64,000 nucleotides of DNA from Cyanophora paradoxa. Its lineage: Eukaryota > Glaucocystophyceae > Cyanophorales > Cyanophoraceae. The translations under genes and the position numbers were made by a program. Within the stretch, counting starts at the first letter, position 1, and every line of letters starts with the position of its first letter. Of this stretch, positions 1-12,300 are shown one piece after another. The notes under the pieces were generated by a model. The model saw only the letters and a list, made by a program, of their open reading frames with translations. It had not been told where the DNA came from and made no database searches. The stretch covers positions 1-64,000 of the forward strand of contig QPMI01000125.1 in assembly GCA_004431415.1 (NCBI GenBank), read 5' to 3'.

Positions 1-1170
1 ATGAACACCAGGTCCGCCGCCGCTGCAAGGGCGCCGCTCGAGTCCAGCCCCGCTCGGGCGGGGCGGGGCAGAGGATACAGCGCGGCGCGCGCGCACCGCG
101 GGAGAGGCCGCCGCCGACGAGGCGCGTCTCCTGCAGGAAGGTCGAGAACTCCTTCTTGTTCATCACGAAGAGGTCGCCCTGCTCGCCCTTGGAGGGGCCC
201 GCGTTCCCGCCGGCCGCCGCCGAGCCGGCCGTCATGCTCCGCAGCAGCGACTTGGCCTCTGCCTTCCGCCGGGCGCTCACCGCCGGCGGCGCCGCCGCCG
301 CGGCGCCCGCCGACGGCCCGCCGCGCTCTTGCCGCGCTCCAGCGCCGAGAGGGAGGAGGAGGGCGCCGGCGCCAGGGTCACGCTCTTGGAGCTGGGGGCG
401 CCGGCGAGGGCCCCCGAGCTCCCGGGGGCTTTGAGCGCAGAGGGCGGCGCGGCCGGCGTGCCGGGGCCCGAAGGGGCGCTCCCCGGCGGGCTCTTGGAGC
501 TCGGCGCGCCGGCGAGGGTCCCCGAAGCAGGGGTCACGCCGCGGCTTGCGAGGTCGGAACCGGGGCCCGCCAGGAATCCCTGGCTCCCCGCCGAGGCGAG
601 CCGCAAGGCCCCCGAGGAGGCGGGCGGCGAGGCCTCGTCCGAGGGCCGGGGGCGGCGGGTGGCGGCGTTGGTGACGCCGCGGTCGAGCTTGGCGTAGAAG
701 TTGAAGATGCGGCGGAGGGCACGGTAGTAGCGCGCCATCTCCGCCTTCAGCTCCCCCCGGATGATCGCAGCCTGCGGCGAGGCGGGGCGGGCGCGGCGTC
801 AGAAGCTTTCTCCTTCTCCTCCTTCTTCTTCTTCTAGGATATAATGAAGGGCGCGCCATCTGCTCGTCGGTGGCCTTGAGGAGGTCGCGGATGGCCATCC
901 GCTGGAAGTCCGCTGCGCCGCGCACGCCCCGTTCGTTCGTTCGTTCATTCAGGGCGGGGGGGCGGGAGGGCACCGTCGAGCTCGGCGCGGTCGGCCTCCT
1001 CGAGGCTGGGGCCCCGCTCCTCCGCCATGTCGTCCTCCTGCTCGAGTGGGTGAGGGGAGCCGAGGGAGCTGGGGGGGCGGGGGGGAGGGGGTAGGGCGCG
1101 CGGCGACGAGCGTGACGTCGTTCTCGGAGAGGTACTTCCGCGTCCGCCAGTCCACCGTCTCGAAGTCCTG

Positions 1171-1206
<36 letters not shown>

Positions 1207-3656
1207 GTCAGAGGGGAGAGAGGAGAGCGCCGGCCCCGGCCCCGGCCCCGGCCCCCTCTCAGCTTTCTCTTTCTCTGGAGCCGCCCGGGCCGCCCGTGCG
1301 CACCGGGATCTCCTCGCGCTCGCGCGGGGGCGGGAGGAAGAAGTAGCGGTCCCGCCTCAGGTGCTCCAGCGAGCGCTGGAACGTCCGCTCCCCCGCCCCG
1401 CTGTCCGGGTTCTGATTCGATGAGGGGAGACTGCTCAGAGAAGAGAGGAGGGAGGAGGGGCGGGGGCAGGGGAGGGGGGTACACACCCGCTCGAGGGCGA
1501 GGAACGACTTGCCGGCGGCGAGCTGCCACTCCCGCTGCGCCAGGCTCTTCGCCGCGCTCGCCAGGAAGTGCTGCCCGGGGGGTACGCGTGAAGAAGGGGG
1601 GGGGAGAAGAGGAAGGAAGGGGGCGCACCGGCGTGTCGACGGTGGAGACGGGGGGCAGCCCGGGCCCGTGCCCGTGCCCGTGCCCGCGGGCCTCGTTGTC
1701 GGTGCTCCGGCGCCGGTTGAGGGGCCGGCCCGCCGGCGCCACAGGCCCGGGGACCGACTGCGCGCCCTCCGGAGCCCGGGGCTTGAGCCCGAGCTCGGCC
1801 ATGACCTCGGGCACCAGGCGCGCGTAGAGCGCCTCCTTGTACGCCGTGAAGGACGGCTCCCAGAAGGGGCTGCACGGACCCCATAAGCGGGCCGGCGGGA
1901 CGGCGGGCCGGCGGGACGGCGGATGGGGCGCAAACCTGTGCCCCTTGCGGCGGGGGTCATCCTCGGGGGGCGGGGGGGCCCTCGGGGGCCTCCGGGAGGC
2001 CCGGCATGCGCCGGAAGGAGCGGTTGTTGCCGCTCCGGAAGCTCCGGGACCGGAAGGAGGGGCCCCGCTCCGGCATCGCCCGGCGCGCCGTCCTCAGCCC
2101 GCCCGCCTCCCCGCTCTGCCGCCGCCGCCGCGCCGTCCGCGCCCCGCCCGCCGCCTCCGTGCTCCCCCGCCGCGCGCTCTTCAACGGCAGCGAGAGGCCC
2201 GCGCCCGGCCCGAGGCCGCCCCGCCATCCCCCGCCGCCTTCAGGGGGGCACGCCCCGCGTGAGGCGCGCCCCCCCTCGCCCGTTTCCCTGCTCCGCGCGC
2301 CGCGCGGCGGCCGCCTCGGCCGCCTCCGCGGCCGCCAGGGCCGCCTTCGTCGTCGTCAGCTGCCGCCGGAACGCCGCCACTGACTTCAAAACCTCCTCCG
2401 AGCGCGCGTCCTGTACCCCCCGGCCCCCGATCGCCTCCCCGTACCCCCCTCGCCGTCCCTGTACCCCCTTACCTTGGCGGGGATCATGATCGAGGCGGGG
2501 TGCACGCGGGGGTCCATCCCGAGGGCCGCCAGAGCCGCCGCCACCTTTCGAGGGCACGGGTTCGACGGGGGCGAAAGAAGGAGGGGAGAAGCGGCGGGCC
2601 GCGGACGCACCGCCTTGCGGGCCGCGCGGGCCTTGGCAGCGAGGGCGGCGTCGCTCAGGGCGTCGCCGAAGCCCGCCGCCGCCGCCGCTGCCGCCGCCGC
2701 CGCCGCCTGCGCCGTTCCGCGTCAGCCGCGGCGGGAAGCGTGGCGGGCGCTGGCGGGCGGGCGGGCGGGCGGGCGGGCGGGCCTGCTGGTCGTCGTGACC
2801 CCCCGCCACGCTCGACTCGCGCCGCGTCTTGAGGCCCTGCCCGTCCGTTGGCGCTTCCTGGCCCTGCCCCGCCCGCCCCGTGAACCCACGAAAGACGGGG
2901 GAGGGGAGGGGGGTACAGGGCGCACGGGAAGGAGCGCGGAGGCGTCGTCGAGCTCCCGCCCGAAGAGAGAGTTGAGGATGTGCGCCCGCGAGATCGCCTT
3001 GTGGGGGTACATCCGCTCCACGTCGTCTGGGGTCAGGCTGCGGCGGGGGGCGGGGGGGGGGGGGGGGGGAGGGGGGGGGGGCTGTTCAGGCCAGGCAGCA
3101 CGGGCGTACCCCCCGGGGAATGCCTCACCTGAGGTCGGAGATGGACTTGGAGAGGGTGCGGAGCTCGAAGCGCTGGGCGGAGGGCTGGGAGGAGCGGGGG
3201 GTACCGAGGCGCTCCTTGACGTCCCAGGGGGAGAGGTTGGAGGGGTACTCGGGCCGCCGGCGGGGTCCGGAGACGTGCGGGAGGGATTGGCGGGAGGCGT
3301 GGAGGGAAGAGGCGCTGGCGTCCGCGCGGAGCGAGGGGCCGGGGGACGGGCTCCGCGCCAGGGGCGGCGGCTGCAGCGGGGAGAGGGACGGGGACGGGGC
3401 GCGGTGTCCGCTGCGGGGTGGGAGGGCCGGCGTCGAGGAGGAGGACCCGAGCTTGGCGGCCGGGGTCCGCGGCTGCGAGCTAGCGCCCAGCGGCGACGGC
3501 GTGGCGGCGCCGGCGCGGGCCGCCAGCCGCTGCTGCTTGCCCGGCATCCTCGTCGGCGTCTCCGCCGGAGACTGCGACTGTCGGCTCAGGGCGATCTCCT
3601 GCGGCGCACGCGTCAGCCACCCCGCGCAGCGATCTGAGGGAAGTGAGCCGCACCAT
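1..3656 (-). CDS. Multi-exon gene of uncertain family, 3' end off the window; weak p25-alpha/TPPP resemblance near the C-terminus
   Basis: Read on the minus strand from an ATG near 3656. Exon-like blocks are bounded by GT/GC..AG sites, with coding-strand C-rich introns between them. Blocks include 3602-3129 (Ser/Pro-rich), about 3023-2930 (MYPHKAISRAHILNSLFG), 2555-2472 (ALGMDPRVHPASIMIPAK), 1890-1640 (a WEPSFTAYKEALYARLVPEV helix), 1580-1490, 1410-1275, 1165-1110, 918-857 and 771-280. The last block starts AAIIRGELKAEMARYYRALR and is followed by FVMNKKEFSTFLQETRLV near 190-130. The pattern of a helix, then KEFSTFLQETRLV..GLS...ADLVF, recalls the p25-alpha/TPPP fold; this is inference and weak. 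Near 320-335 the frame needs one extra base or an unrecognised intron. The intron at 772-856 contains no GT and needs a GC donor. It is divergent from the inositol-monophosphatase gene. Confidence 0.5.
1172..1204 (-). repeat. Intronic poly(C) tract, 33 nt (G on plus strand)
   Basis: On the coding (minus) strand it directly precedes GCAG and the exon that starts DFETVDWRTRKYL, so it acts as an all-C polypyrimidine tract. Confidence 0.85.
3052..3081 (-). repeat. Intronic poly(C) tract interrupted once (G on plus strand)
   Basis: G18-A-G11 on the plus strand, within an intron of the left-edge minus-strand gene upstream of the exon at about 3023-2930. Confidence 0.8.
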
Positions 3657-4049
3657 GACTTCGTCTAGCGCGATGGCTTGCACGGGCTGTCCAGGTACTA
3701 AAGATAAGCCTACTGCCCTAAGCTGCAGCGTCGGGCGGCTGTAGCCAAGCAGGTCGGACGATGGACGGGACGGTGGCGACGCTCCGGGCGCAGCAGGCAG
3801 TGCACCGCTCGAGCCTCCTGGTCCAGTCTGCGCGCGCATGAGCGCGATTCCAGATAGGAGCGGCAAGCCCCGAGGGCCCCCAGTCCGCGATGTGGCTATT
3901 CCGGGTGGGAGCGCTCTAGGAGCGCTTTCGCGCTCAGGCAGGCAGCGTCGAGGTAGGCGCGCACCATCAGGAGGCGAGGCGAGCGGTCATGCCCTCGCCG
4001 CCGAACCGGCTGTGTTTTGCTCTGGTGTTTGCTGTACCCGCCTGAGAAG
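3657..4049. promoter_or_regulatory. Short intergenic spacer between divergent genes
   Basis: About 390 bp separate the inferred start of the minus-strand gene from the inositol-monophosphatase ATG at 4050. It should carry both promoters. I see no convincing TATA box; the sequence is GC-rich with several GAGCGC/GCGCTC steps. Confidence 0.35.
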
Positions 4050-5867
4050 ATGGCCGCCGCGTTCGCAGCCGCTCTCCCCGCCCATATTGCGACGCAAAGG
4101 ACACAGCTAGAACAGCGCAGCCGAACGACATGCATTGGTGCGCCTCTCCTGGCGGCAGGTTCCGGCTCGCGCCGGAACGCGCCCCGCTCGCCCTCCGCGG
4201 CGCGCGTGTGGTCGGCGAGCCGATCGGCCTTCTTCGGAGCGGTGTCGGCACGGTCCGGCTCGGCGTCGGCGTCCCAGCCTTTCCGCTTCCGGCCGCAAGC
4301 ACCAGCAGTGATCCTCGCGTCCGGCGAGCCGACCAGCGACCTTAAGAAGCAGATCGAGGCCGTGGCGATGCAGGCCGCGCGGTGCGTGCGCGCAGAGCCG
4401 ACCGGTCGCTGCTTGGCTAGCTGAGCCCCCGCGCGCGCAGGGAGGCGGGCGCGATCATCCGCGCAAAGTGCGGCAACCCCGACGCCGCCGTCGTCAAGGG
4501 TGCCCCCGCCCCCAACCCGCTCGGCTCCCGCTCCTGCGCCGCCCCCGGGCCCAGCGCGCCGCTGACGCGCGCCCCCGCGCAGGCGTCGCCGTGGACCTCG
4601 TCACGGAGGTCGACAAGGCCTCCGAGGAGCTCGTGCGGGGATACATCGCCAGGAACTTCCCATCGCACTCCATCCTCGGTCCGCCCGCCCCCCGCCCTGC
4701 CGCGACCCCGCCCGGCATGTACCCCCCCTCCTGCAGGCGAGGAGGGGGTAGAGCCCGGCTCCGAGGCCTCCGCCAAGGCGCTGGACGACCTGAAGGACGC
4801 TGAGTGGCTCTGGATCATCGACCCCCTGGTCCGCCCCCATACCCCTCGCCCTCCCTCCCACCCCCGGTCTGACGGCCTACCCCCCCCCCCACCCCCGCCA
4901 GGACGGGACCCTGAACTTCGTGCACGGTCTGCCGCTCTCCGTCGTGTCCATCGCCGTCGCGTACCGCGGCGAGCTGCAGGTCCGCCCTGCGTACCCCTCC
5001 CCGGCTCCCTTCCCCCCCTCAAATTCCTGTACCCCAGGTCGGAGTCATCTACGATCCCTACATGAACGGCGCGCTGTACCCCTCTCCCCCTCCGCCTCTC
5101 GGCCTCACGCCCGGTCCCAGAGATGTACGCGGCGCGGAAGGGCGAGGGCTCTTTCCTCAACGGCCGCCCCATGCGCGTCTCCGGCCCCGAGGAGGGTACC
5201 CTCACCCAGGCGATTTTTTCCCTACCCCCCAACCTCCCTCTTGCGCCTGTGAAATCCGTACCTTACGCGGTCGAGCAGGCGATGCTGGCGACGGGGTTCC
5301 CGGCTACAGTGCGGCCTGAGATCTGCCGAGGTTCGTTCTGCGTGCCCCCACCCCCACCCCGCCCCACCCCCACCCCCAGGCTGCGCTGTCTTCGACCGCT
5401 TCTGACCTGCCTCGCCCCCGCAGGCATGACCGAGCTCATCCCCCTGTGCCGCTCCCTCCGCGCAAGCGGTCCGAGCCGCCCCCCCCCCCCCCCTCCCCCC
5501 CCCCCCTCTCCCACGCCCCGTTCTCGAATCGAATCTCGAGTTCTTTTCTCAGGCTCGGCGTGCCTGCACCTGGCGTGGGTGGCGTCGGGGCGGCTGACGG
5601 GCTTCTGGGAGTGCGACCTGAACAGCTGGGACATCGCCGCGGGGGCCATCCTCGTCATGGAGGCCGGCGGGCGCATGTCCGACACCCTCGGCTGCCCCTA
5701 CCAGCTCTCCGTCCGCCCCCCAACCCCTCCCGCCGGCCCGCCTCGGATTCCTTACCCCCCCCCCTCCTTCGCGGCAGGACCGGAACGTGATTGCGAGCAA
5801 CGGGCTCATCCACGACGACATCGCCGCGGCCCTCGCCCGCTGCGACGGCACCGGCTTCAAGCGATAG
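4050..5867 (+). CDS. Inositol monophosphatase family phosphatase, ten exons
   Basis: Hydrolyses inositol monophosphates or a related sugar phosphate, using Mg2+. Spliced exons: 4050-4381, 4441-4499, 4583-4678, 4737-4828, 4902-4979, 5038-5068, 5121-5330, 5424-5468, 5553-5710, 5778-5867. These give 396 codons with consistent phases. Diagnostic motifs are the metal-binding [20 protein letters not shown] (the split DPLDGT joins exons 4 and 5), [40 protein letters not shown], and [15 protein letters not shown] near the C-terminus. The ATG at 4050 has a strong context (AAGATGGCC). Relative to the usual 260-290 residues there is an N-terminal extension of roughly 90-100 residues rich in Ala/Ser/Arg, which could be an organelle-targeting region (inference). 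About 20 extra residues in exon 7 (near 5200-5270) could hide a small unrecognised intron. Intron 5069-5120 needs a GC donor to give the conserved N-E-M-Y junction. Confidence 0.93.
5479..5506 (+). repeat. Intronic poly(C) tract (C15-T-C12)
   Basis: It lies inside the 5469-5552 intron of the inositol-monophosphatase gene, upstream of TTTTCTCAG. It is C on the coding strand, like the other homopolymers in host introns here. Confidence 0.9.
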
Positions 5868-8800
5868 CTCCGGATCCGGGGACGGGGACTGAGTGCCTGC
5901 GTGGACGGGGACGGCGAGACAGGCCGCGATGTATGCACGTCTGCCGCAGCGCGGGCCGGGCTGTTCTATATACGCGAGCAGCGCAAATGCTACGCTCACG
6001 TCGGGAACCGCACTAGTACTCCCGCGGGGCTGCTCGGGGGGGAGGACGCCGAAGCCGCCGGCCGCGGCTGCTGGAGCGTGGCCTGAGCAGGCCTAGGGGA
6101 CGCCGCTCTGGGCGGGACGGGGAACGGTCCGGTCGAGCCGCTGCCGGTCCGGTCCGGTCTGGAAACAGTGGCACTGCGGCGCGCGGGGAGGGGGGCGAGT
6201 CCCGGGCGACCCCCTTCCTCAGGGCCTGCCTGGCCGGACCTATCCGAGCAAAACGGGGACCGCCCGGACCGGGGCGGGCGGCCTGATATGAATCATGATC
6301 ATGAGGTCAGCGCCGCCTCCTCAGTCGCGATCGCGATCAGAGCGCGAGTCGCGATCGGCCTCGAGTCGGGTCGGCGATATCGATCGTTCGGCCCGCCGCC
6401 GGCGCCCGGCGCTGAACTCTCTGGGCTCGGCTCGGAGGCTTGCGCTGGCAGCTGCAGAGCCTACCCGGTATAGCTAGTACTTCGTCTGCCTGCTAGTAGG
6501 CTAGTAGCCCTACGGTCATGATCATAGTACGGTGGGCCGTAGGCGGCGACTCGGCGGCGAGTCGGCGCCACTCGCCGTCGGTGCACGCGATGGGGCTTCG
6601 TTCGCAGCACGGTTCATCTCGGAGCCAACTGCGCACATACCCCTCCAGTCGACCTGGCTTACTGTTAAATGCAAAACTTTACTAGTCTGAAATATTTATT
6701 AGTCCGGGGTTTTGGCCGCTTTATTACCTAGTAAATATTTATCACTTGGCGCTGAGAGCTTTATTAGCGGCCTTTAGCAGGGGGTGCCCCCCGCCCCCGA
6801 CCCCTCCGATCCACGGCCCACCGTGGCACGGGCCACGCACATACACTGCGCTCAAAGAAGCGCGGAGAAGAAGGGCGCCGACGAATTTAAAGGGTGTACC
6901 CCCTTCGCAGCACTGCTTTATTAAATTACTCTAAAATCTGAGAGCGGCGCCTTGCAACTTTAGCAATAAAAAATCCCCATAATAACTATTTTGCATTCTA
7001 CAGTATTTTTCGCCGGCGCCCGGCTGCCTGCATGCGCAGCTGCGGCTGCCGGGCCGCTGCCCCCGCCTCATGATCAGGGCCGCCTGCCCGCAGCCCGCGC
7101 GCGCCGACGCAGCTCCGACTCCTCCGAGGCTCCCGAAGTCCGGATCCGATCCCGGCCCGGATTGCCCTCTTGCCGATATCGATTCCCGGCCGGATCGATA
7201 TCGGCGCCGGCCGCGGCGGATCCCGATTCCCGATTCCCGACCGTCGGACTCCCGAGTCCGTGCAGCTGCAGCTAGCGCTGACTCGAGATCTAGAGAGCTG
7301 AGCGAGTCCCCTCGCCAAGTCGAGGGCCGCAGACTGGCCCGCAGTCCCCTAGGCCTAGGCCTGCCAGTCTCCGTGCAGCTGATCATGAGCGCCCGCGGCC
7401 GCGGCCGCTGCAGCGACGTCGACCCTGCAAAGGGAAACAAGCTCGCTGTGTATACGTAGCTGCAGAGCACATAGGCCCGATCGGCGGTTACGCGGTTAAC
7501 GTGTCAGATCGGTTATTCGATAGCTAAAGTATACCGGTACGTATACTACCGCAGCACGAGTACGGTAGCTGCAGGTTGCAGCGCAGGCTGCGCAGCTGCA
7601 GAGCCTGCAGCCTGCAGCCCGGCCCGCGGCTGCGGCCGGTCGCGCGCGCCGATCGCGCGCGATCAGCGGTTACGGATCATTTCCATTGCAGCTGCTGGTT
7701 GCTCCACCAGGCTGGCAACAGCAGCGCTAGCGGTTGCTCAACAGCGCTAGCGCGGTTCGCGGCAAAGGAAAGCGGTATGGCGAAGGCTCCCGATATCGAT
7801 CATGATCAGCCGCAGCACCGAATCCACGTGCATGCGCACGATCTGCGGCCGACCTTCGCATTGATGCACCGAGCCGGCGTGAGCCGCTTCGCCGGTGCGC
7901 CTTCCGCACCGTCCGACCGTCGCGCGGTCTCGCCCGCGCCTCAACGGCTGCGGGTCGCCGACTGCAGATTTTGTCGAGGTCCCTACAGCTGGCGACGTGC
8001 ACGCTCCCGCGGCCGGGCTTGCCTGCGAGCGATACTCGCTCCTGACGTGCAGGTACGTATATATACGCATATGCATAGCTATAGTACTGTACGGTGCCCT
8101 GATCACACTCCGGTCACCGGGTCCGCGGCTGGCCGCGGCCGCGGGTCCGTGAGATAAAGCTCTGTGCTATATAGCCTAGTCTTCGATCCCACGCGACGCC
8201 TCAGCGGCTATAGCTAGCTATAGCACACGCTGAGCGCGCCTCCCGGCCCGCAGACAGTACAAACTCTGCCTAACGGACAGGCGGCCCGTGGCCTGCGCCG
8301 AGTGGTTCGGCGCTTCCATTCGCGTGACCCTTTGCTACGCGGGTAAGCCACAGCCCTCCCCACCCTGCCGCCCTGCCCCATCACGGCCGTCCGATCCGCG
8401 CTATCGAAATCGTCTCGATACCGACATTGACTGGCCCGGGCCCGGGGGCAGACGGCGGCGGCCCGATCCTTGAAAAGCTTCCTGTTTGGGCGACCGAAGC
8501 CCGCAACGTTAACACCCGCGATCGAAACCCCAAACGAAAGAAGCGGAGCGAAGGTGCGCGCCGGGCCTTGAAGCGCATGTCCTTCAAAAGTTAACGTTGA
8601 GGTTCCGTCGGTATCATATGCATTAATATTGATGGCCATGGCCTGCAGGCCCGCTGCTGCTCTTCGCCCCGAAGGCCAGTGGCTGTGTACATTCCCTTCC
8701 TCAGATGACAAGCGCGGCGGAGGCACGTTTCGCCGGCGCCATTTATAAGCTTAAGCAACCTGGATCGTAGCCGCCGCGCTTGAATAATCGATTTCGTTTT

Positions 8801-9313
8801 CTCATGATCAGGTCGTGCTGAGAATGGGTCCGAACGGCATCTCCGAGGCTGCATTCGGTTTCCAGGCGACAACGGTGCGTGCTTCATGATCAGAATATTC
8901 AACAGGTCATATTTTGTCTTAGCTGAAGCGCTTCACAGTACTCCCATGGGCACCGGCTCTTTGCACTGCAGCTGGAGGCAGCGGGCCGAGACGGGGCATG
9001 GTTGCCCACTGCCGGCACCCTCCAGTTCACAACCCGCGCCCACAAGGGTGCGGCATGGTTGCAGCAGGGCCCGTGCGGTATACGTACGATTAATCAGGTT
9101 GCAATTTCAATCGCAGACGTGGGCCGATCGCTACGCTCCGGATCCGGATCGAGCCCCAAGGCTGGGATTCGAGACACGCCCGAGCTTGAGGGCGCCGCAT
9201 GCACGTGCGTGTCGATATTGATTGAAATTTATCACAGTATATTCGAATTCATGTACATTCGAATTCATTGACGACTGCGCCAATTGCAATCCGCGAACGT
9301 TAACCACGCGCAC
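5868..9313. other. Non-coding spacer, dense in short palindromes
   Basis: No frame shows family motifs or exon structure. The DNA is packed with hexamer palindromes and their overlaps, for example TGATCATGATCA-like, CTGCAGCTGCAG-like and GATATCGAT motifs at about 6290-6400, 7180-7400 and 7570-7810. An AT-richer patch lies at 6665-6960. I see no RNA gene. Confidence 0.6.
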
Positions 9314-12300
9314 ATGTGCAGCGCTGTCCAGAGCTCCGACGTTGATGATGCACAATTCGAAACTGCAGCTAGAAGCGCCGACACGGCTGCTGGCACTGAG
9401 CGGATCGAGAGGGGTACGGGCACAAACGACAAGGACGACGCGCACGACGCCGACTTGCTGGCGCTCATCGACCGGCTGCCCCTGTGCGAGCCCTGCGGGA
9501 TCCTCTCTAATTTAGCGATCTACTTTAATCTCGAACCCCTCTCCAGGGTGGACCTACGTGGACTGCCGCCCCTCGCAGACCAGGAAGAGGACGAGGACCC
9601 TCAGACGGCCTGTGAAAGCCCCCCGCAGGTTTTCGGCGATGCCGTGCGGGCTCTGGAACGCGTCTGCTCCGCCGCAGTATCGTGCGTGCATTTCGATCTT
9701 TGCGGTGTCCATAATGCTCATGCGTCTGCTCACTGTGCGAGGACGCAGCCCCCTCGTTTCTTCCCCCGACATCGACGCAGCCACGAGCTCCGGATCCGGT
9801 TCCTCGCCCTATGCCCCGCCACCCCCCGACAACCAAGGCGACCCCTTCGGTAATTATAAGTCGCGTGCGCGTCCTCGTGTACCCGCTTCCCTCAAGGGGG
9901 CGTAGGGGACGGCGAGGACGGCGCCGGCCTAGGGTCGCGCCGCTGGTGCTCGATACTGGACGGGGACCCTTTGATGCCAGCCGAGGCAAGCATATATACC
10001 CGTTCCAGGGCTTTGCAACCTGGCTTCCCTTGAAGATTATTCGCCTCAGGATTCCACCCCGGAGACGTCGACCCCCTCGGCTTGCCCCTCGCCTACCTTT
10101 CCGGGCGCCGTTCCCCCCTTCCCCGCCAACACTCCTGAGGATGGCTACAGGTGCGCCAGTATTGCTTCCAGTCTCTTTTATGTTCAACGTTGCGGGTTAT
10201 TTGACTTGCGCTCAATTTTAATTGATCCGACAGCTTTGCGGACCCCATGATCCTTCGGGCCCCGGCTCCGGATCCGGTGTGCTGCGCATGTTGCGTCTTT
10301 GCTGCCGCGCGCGGGCGTGACGGTACGGCAGCCTCGGCTGCCCCCGCCAACGGCCCCCGGGATTGTCTACCCTCTTTTCATTCAGGTAAGGGTCCCGATA
10401 CCAGGTGGGGCCCTCGCCTCGCTGTCTCAAGTTGCGGGGGTACGCAGAATATGGAAGAGGCTGTATCCCCCGAACAGGCAGCGGCCCTCGCTGCCCGGTG
10501 CGCCCCCGCCACCCCACTCGCCCCCGGCCCCCACCTCCCCTCTCCCCCACCCCCCACATCGCCCCCCCCCCCCTCTTCTCTTCCTAATTGTCACTTTCCC
10601 CCCCTCCTTTCCTCCGTCTCCCCCTGTCCTGGCGCGCAGGTGCGAGGCCCTCGCGGCGGCTTGCATGCGGGAATGCGCAGAGGACAGTCGCAGGGAACTT
10701 GCCGAGGTCCGCGACAACAGAGATTTCCATAGAATTCCATCTCGCATCCGGCGTCTTTAGATTTGTACTGTCTAATCCAAGTAGTTCCCTCTAATAATTA
10801 GCTGGGGCATATCGTGGCCCCTCCCATTCTCGGCCTCCCGCCCTGGCCTTTGGGGTTCACAGGGTCTCCCAAGCTAGTTCTTATCGTATATATAACACTT
10901 CGTTACGTAATTAATAATTGCGAGGCCATCGGTGTCGTTTCGTATTCGCAACAAGACCATCCCGTTTTCAGAACGCCCTATGCAGGCGAATTGGCGTCGC
11001 CCTGAGTGGGTCGCCCCTGACCGGTACCAACTTTTCTCCTCCCGGCCCGCAGAGCTTGCTGGACTTCCGGCTGCTGGCCACCGAGCTATACACGACCCCC
11101 TATGGCCGATTCCGTGCGTGCCCCGAACTCATATGTAGAGCTCGAATGAGATCACTTCAGTAGAGTTTACTTGCTTGAAGTAAGCAATTCCCACCGAAGC
11201 TGAAATCGAGCGCCTGCCCCGCCGCGCCAGGCTTCCACCGTCTCCTGCACAGCCTCTACGATGTCGGTTGCCAGGACCTGGCGCGCCCAGCCTCCCGGCC
11301 CGCACCCCGTGCTGAAAGTACGGTCTTTACCCTGCGCCTTACACACGCTCGATCGCCGGCCTAGGTTGTCTCTTATGTATCGTCCCTGCACCGCGCCCTT
11401 CTGGCCCACTTCCCCCTGGGCCGGTGCGCGCGCTCTCGCATCCGAAGCTCGAACCGGCGGCCGCGGGGTACGCAGAAATACCTGCCAAATATCTGATGAA
11501 TCACGCAGGGTCGACGTCGAAAACACCGCCCGCTCCATCTTGAATTTCATTCAAGTGCGCTGATTTTTTGGGGTTGAGAGATTCGGAGACCGTGGTCCCG
11601 CCGGCCGGGTTTCGGGCGCCACCCCCGACGGCTCATCGTCGGCCTCGCCAGGTCATGACGGGGCCGATCAGCTCTGTCCCGATGGACTTCTGTGTGATTC
11701 CAGAGGAGAACGTTCTCCTGGCGAGCGCCCCGGAGCGCTGCCTGTATATATACGTAGCTATAGCTATGCATCAGCAAGAAATTTATGGCGGCGGTTGGCC
11801 ATGGATTGACACGAACCGTTCGGCAGCTTCTGAGCAAGTCCCGCGCCCTCATCCATGGCCAGTCCGTCGCCGTCGGGGACGAGGTGCAACCGCCTACCCC
11901 ACCCGCGCGCCGTCGGAACCTCGCCTCCTCGCTCACTTGAAAATAACTGAAATCAGCCGCCGTTGATCTACATTGAGTGGCTGCTGGAGAAGGGCATGGT
12001 CGACTTCAAGGTACCTAAATATTATAAAACATCGACGGCGGCAGCGCAATTCATGCGGGTTTTATTTTTCGCCTGATCTTCGAATGCAGTTCCAGCGACA
12101 CAGCGACGCCATCGAGTGCCTGTGGCAGGCGTGGAGCGAAATCATCAGGAGGTGCGGCCGTCGGCGTCCCCGATGACTCTCCCCGGAACATTAATCGCGA
12201 TTTCGACGCCGCGCGTGCGCCACAGGCAGCTGAGCCCGTGCCGACTGGAGGCACGGTGGCCGCCTTCCCCTCTCATCCCCCTTCCCCCCTCTTCCGCTTC

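Noticed and set aside
5462-5552. GC-AG intron with donor GCAAGC in the inositol-monophosphatase gene
   Set aside because: Phase checking shows the exon continues through GCAAGC to a GT donor at 5469, giving the conserved RASGSA junction.
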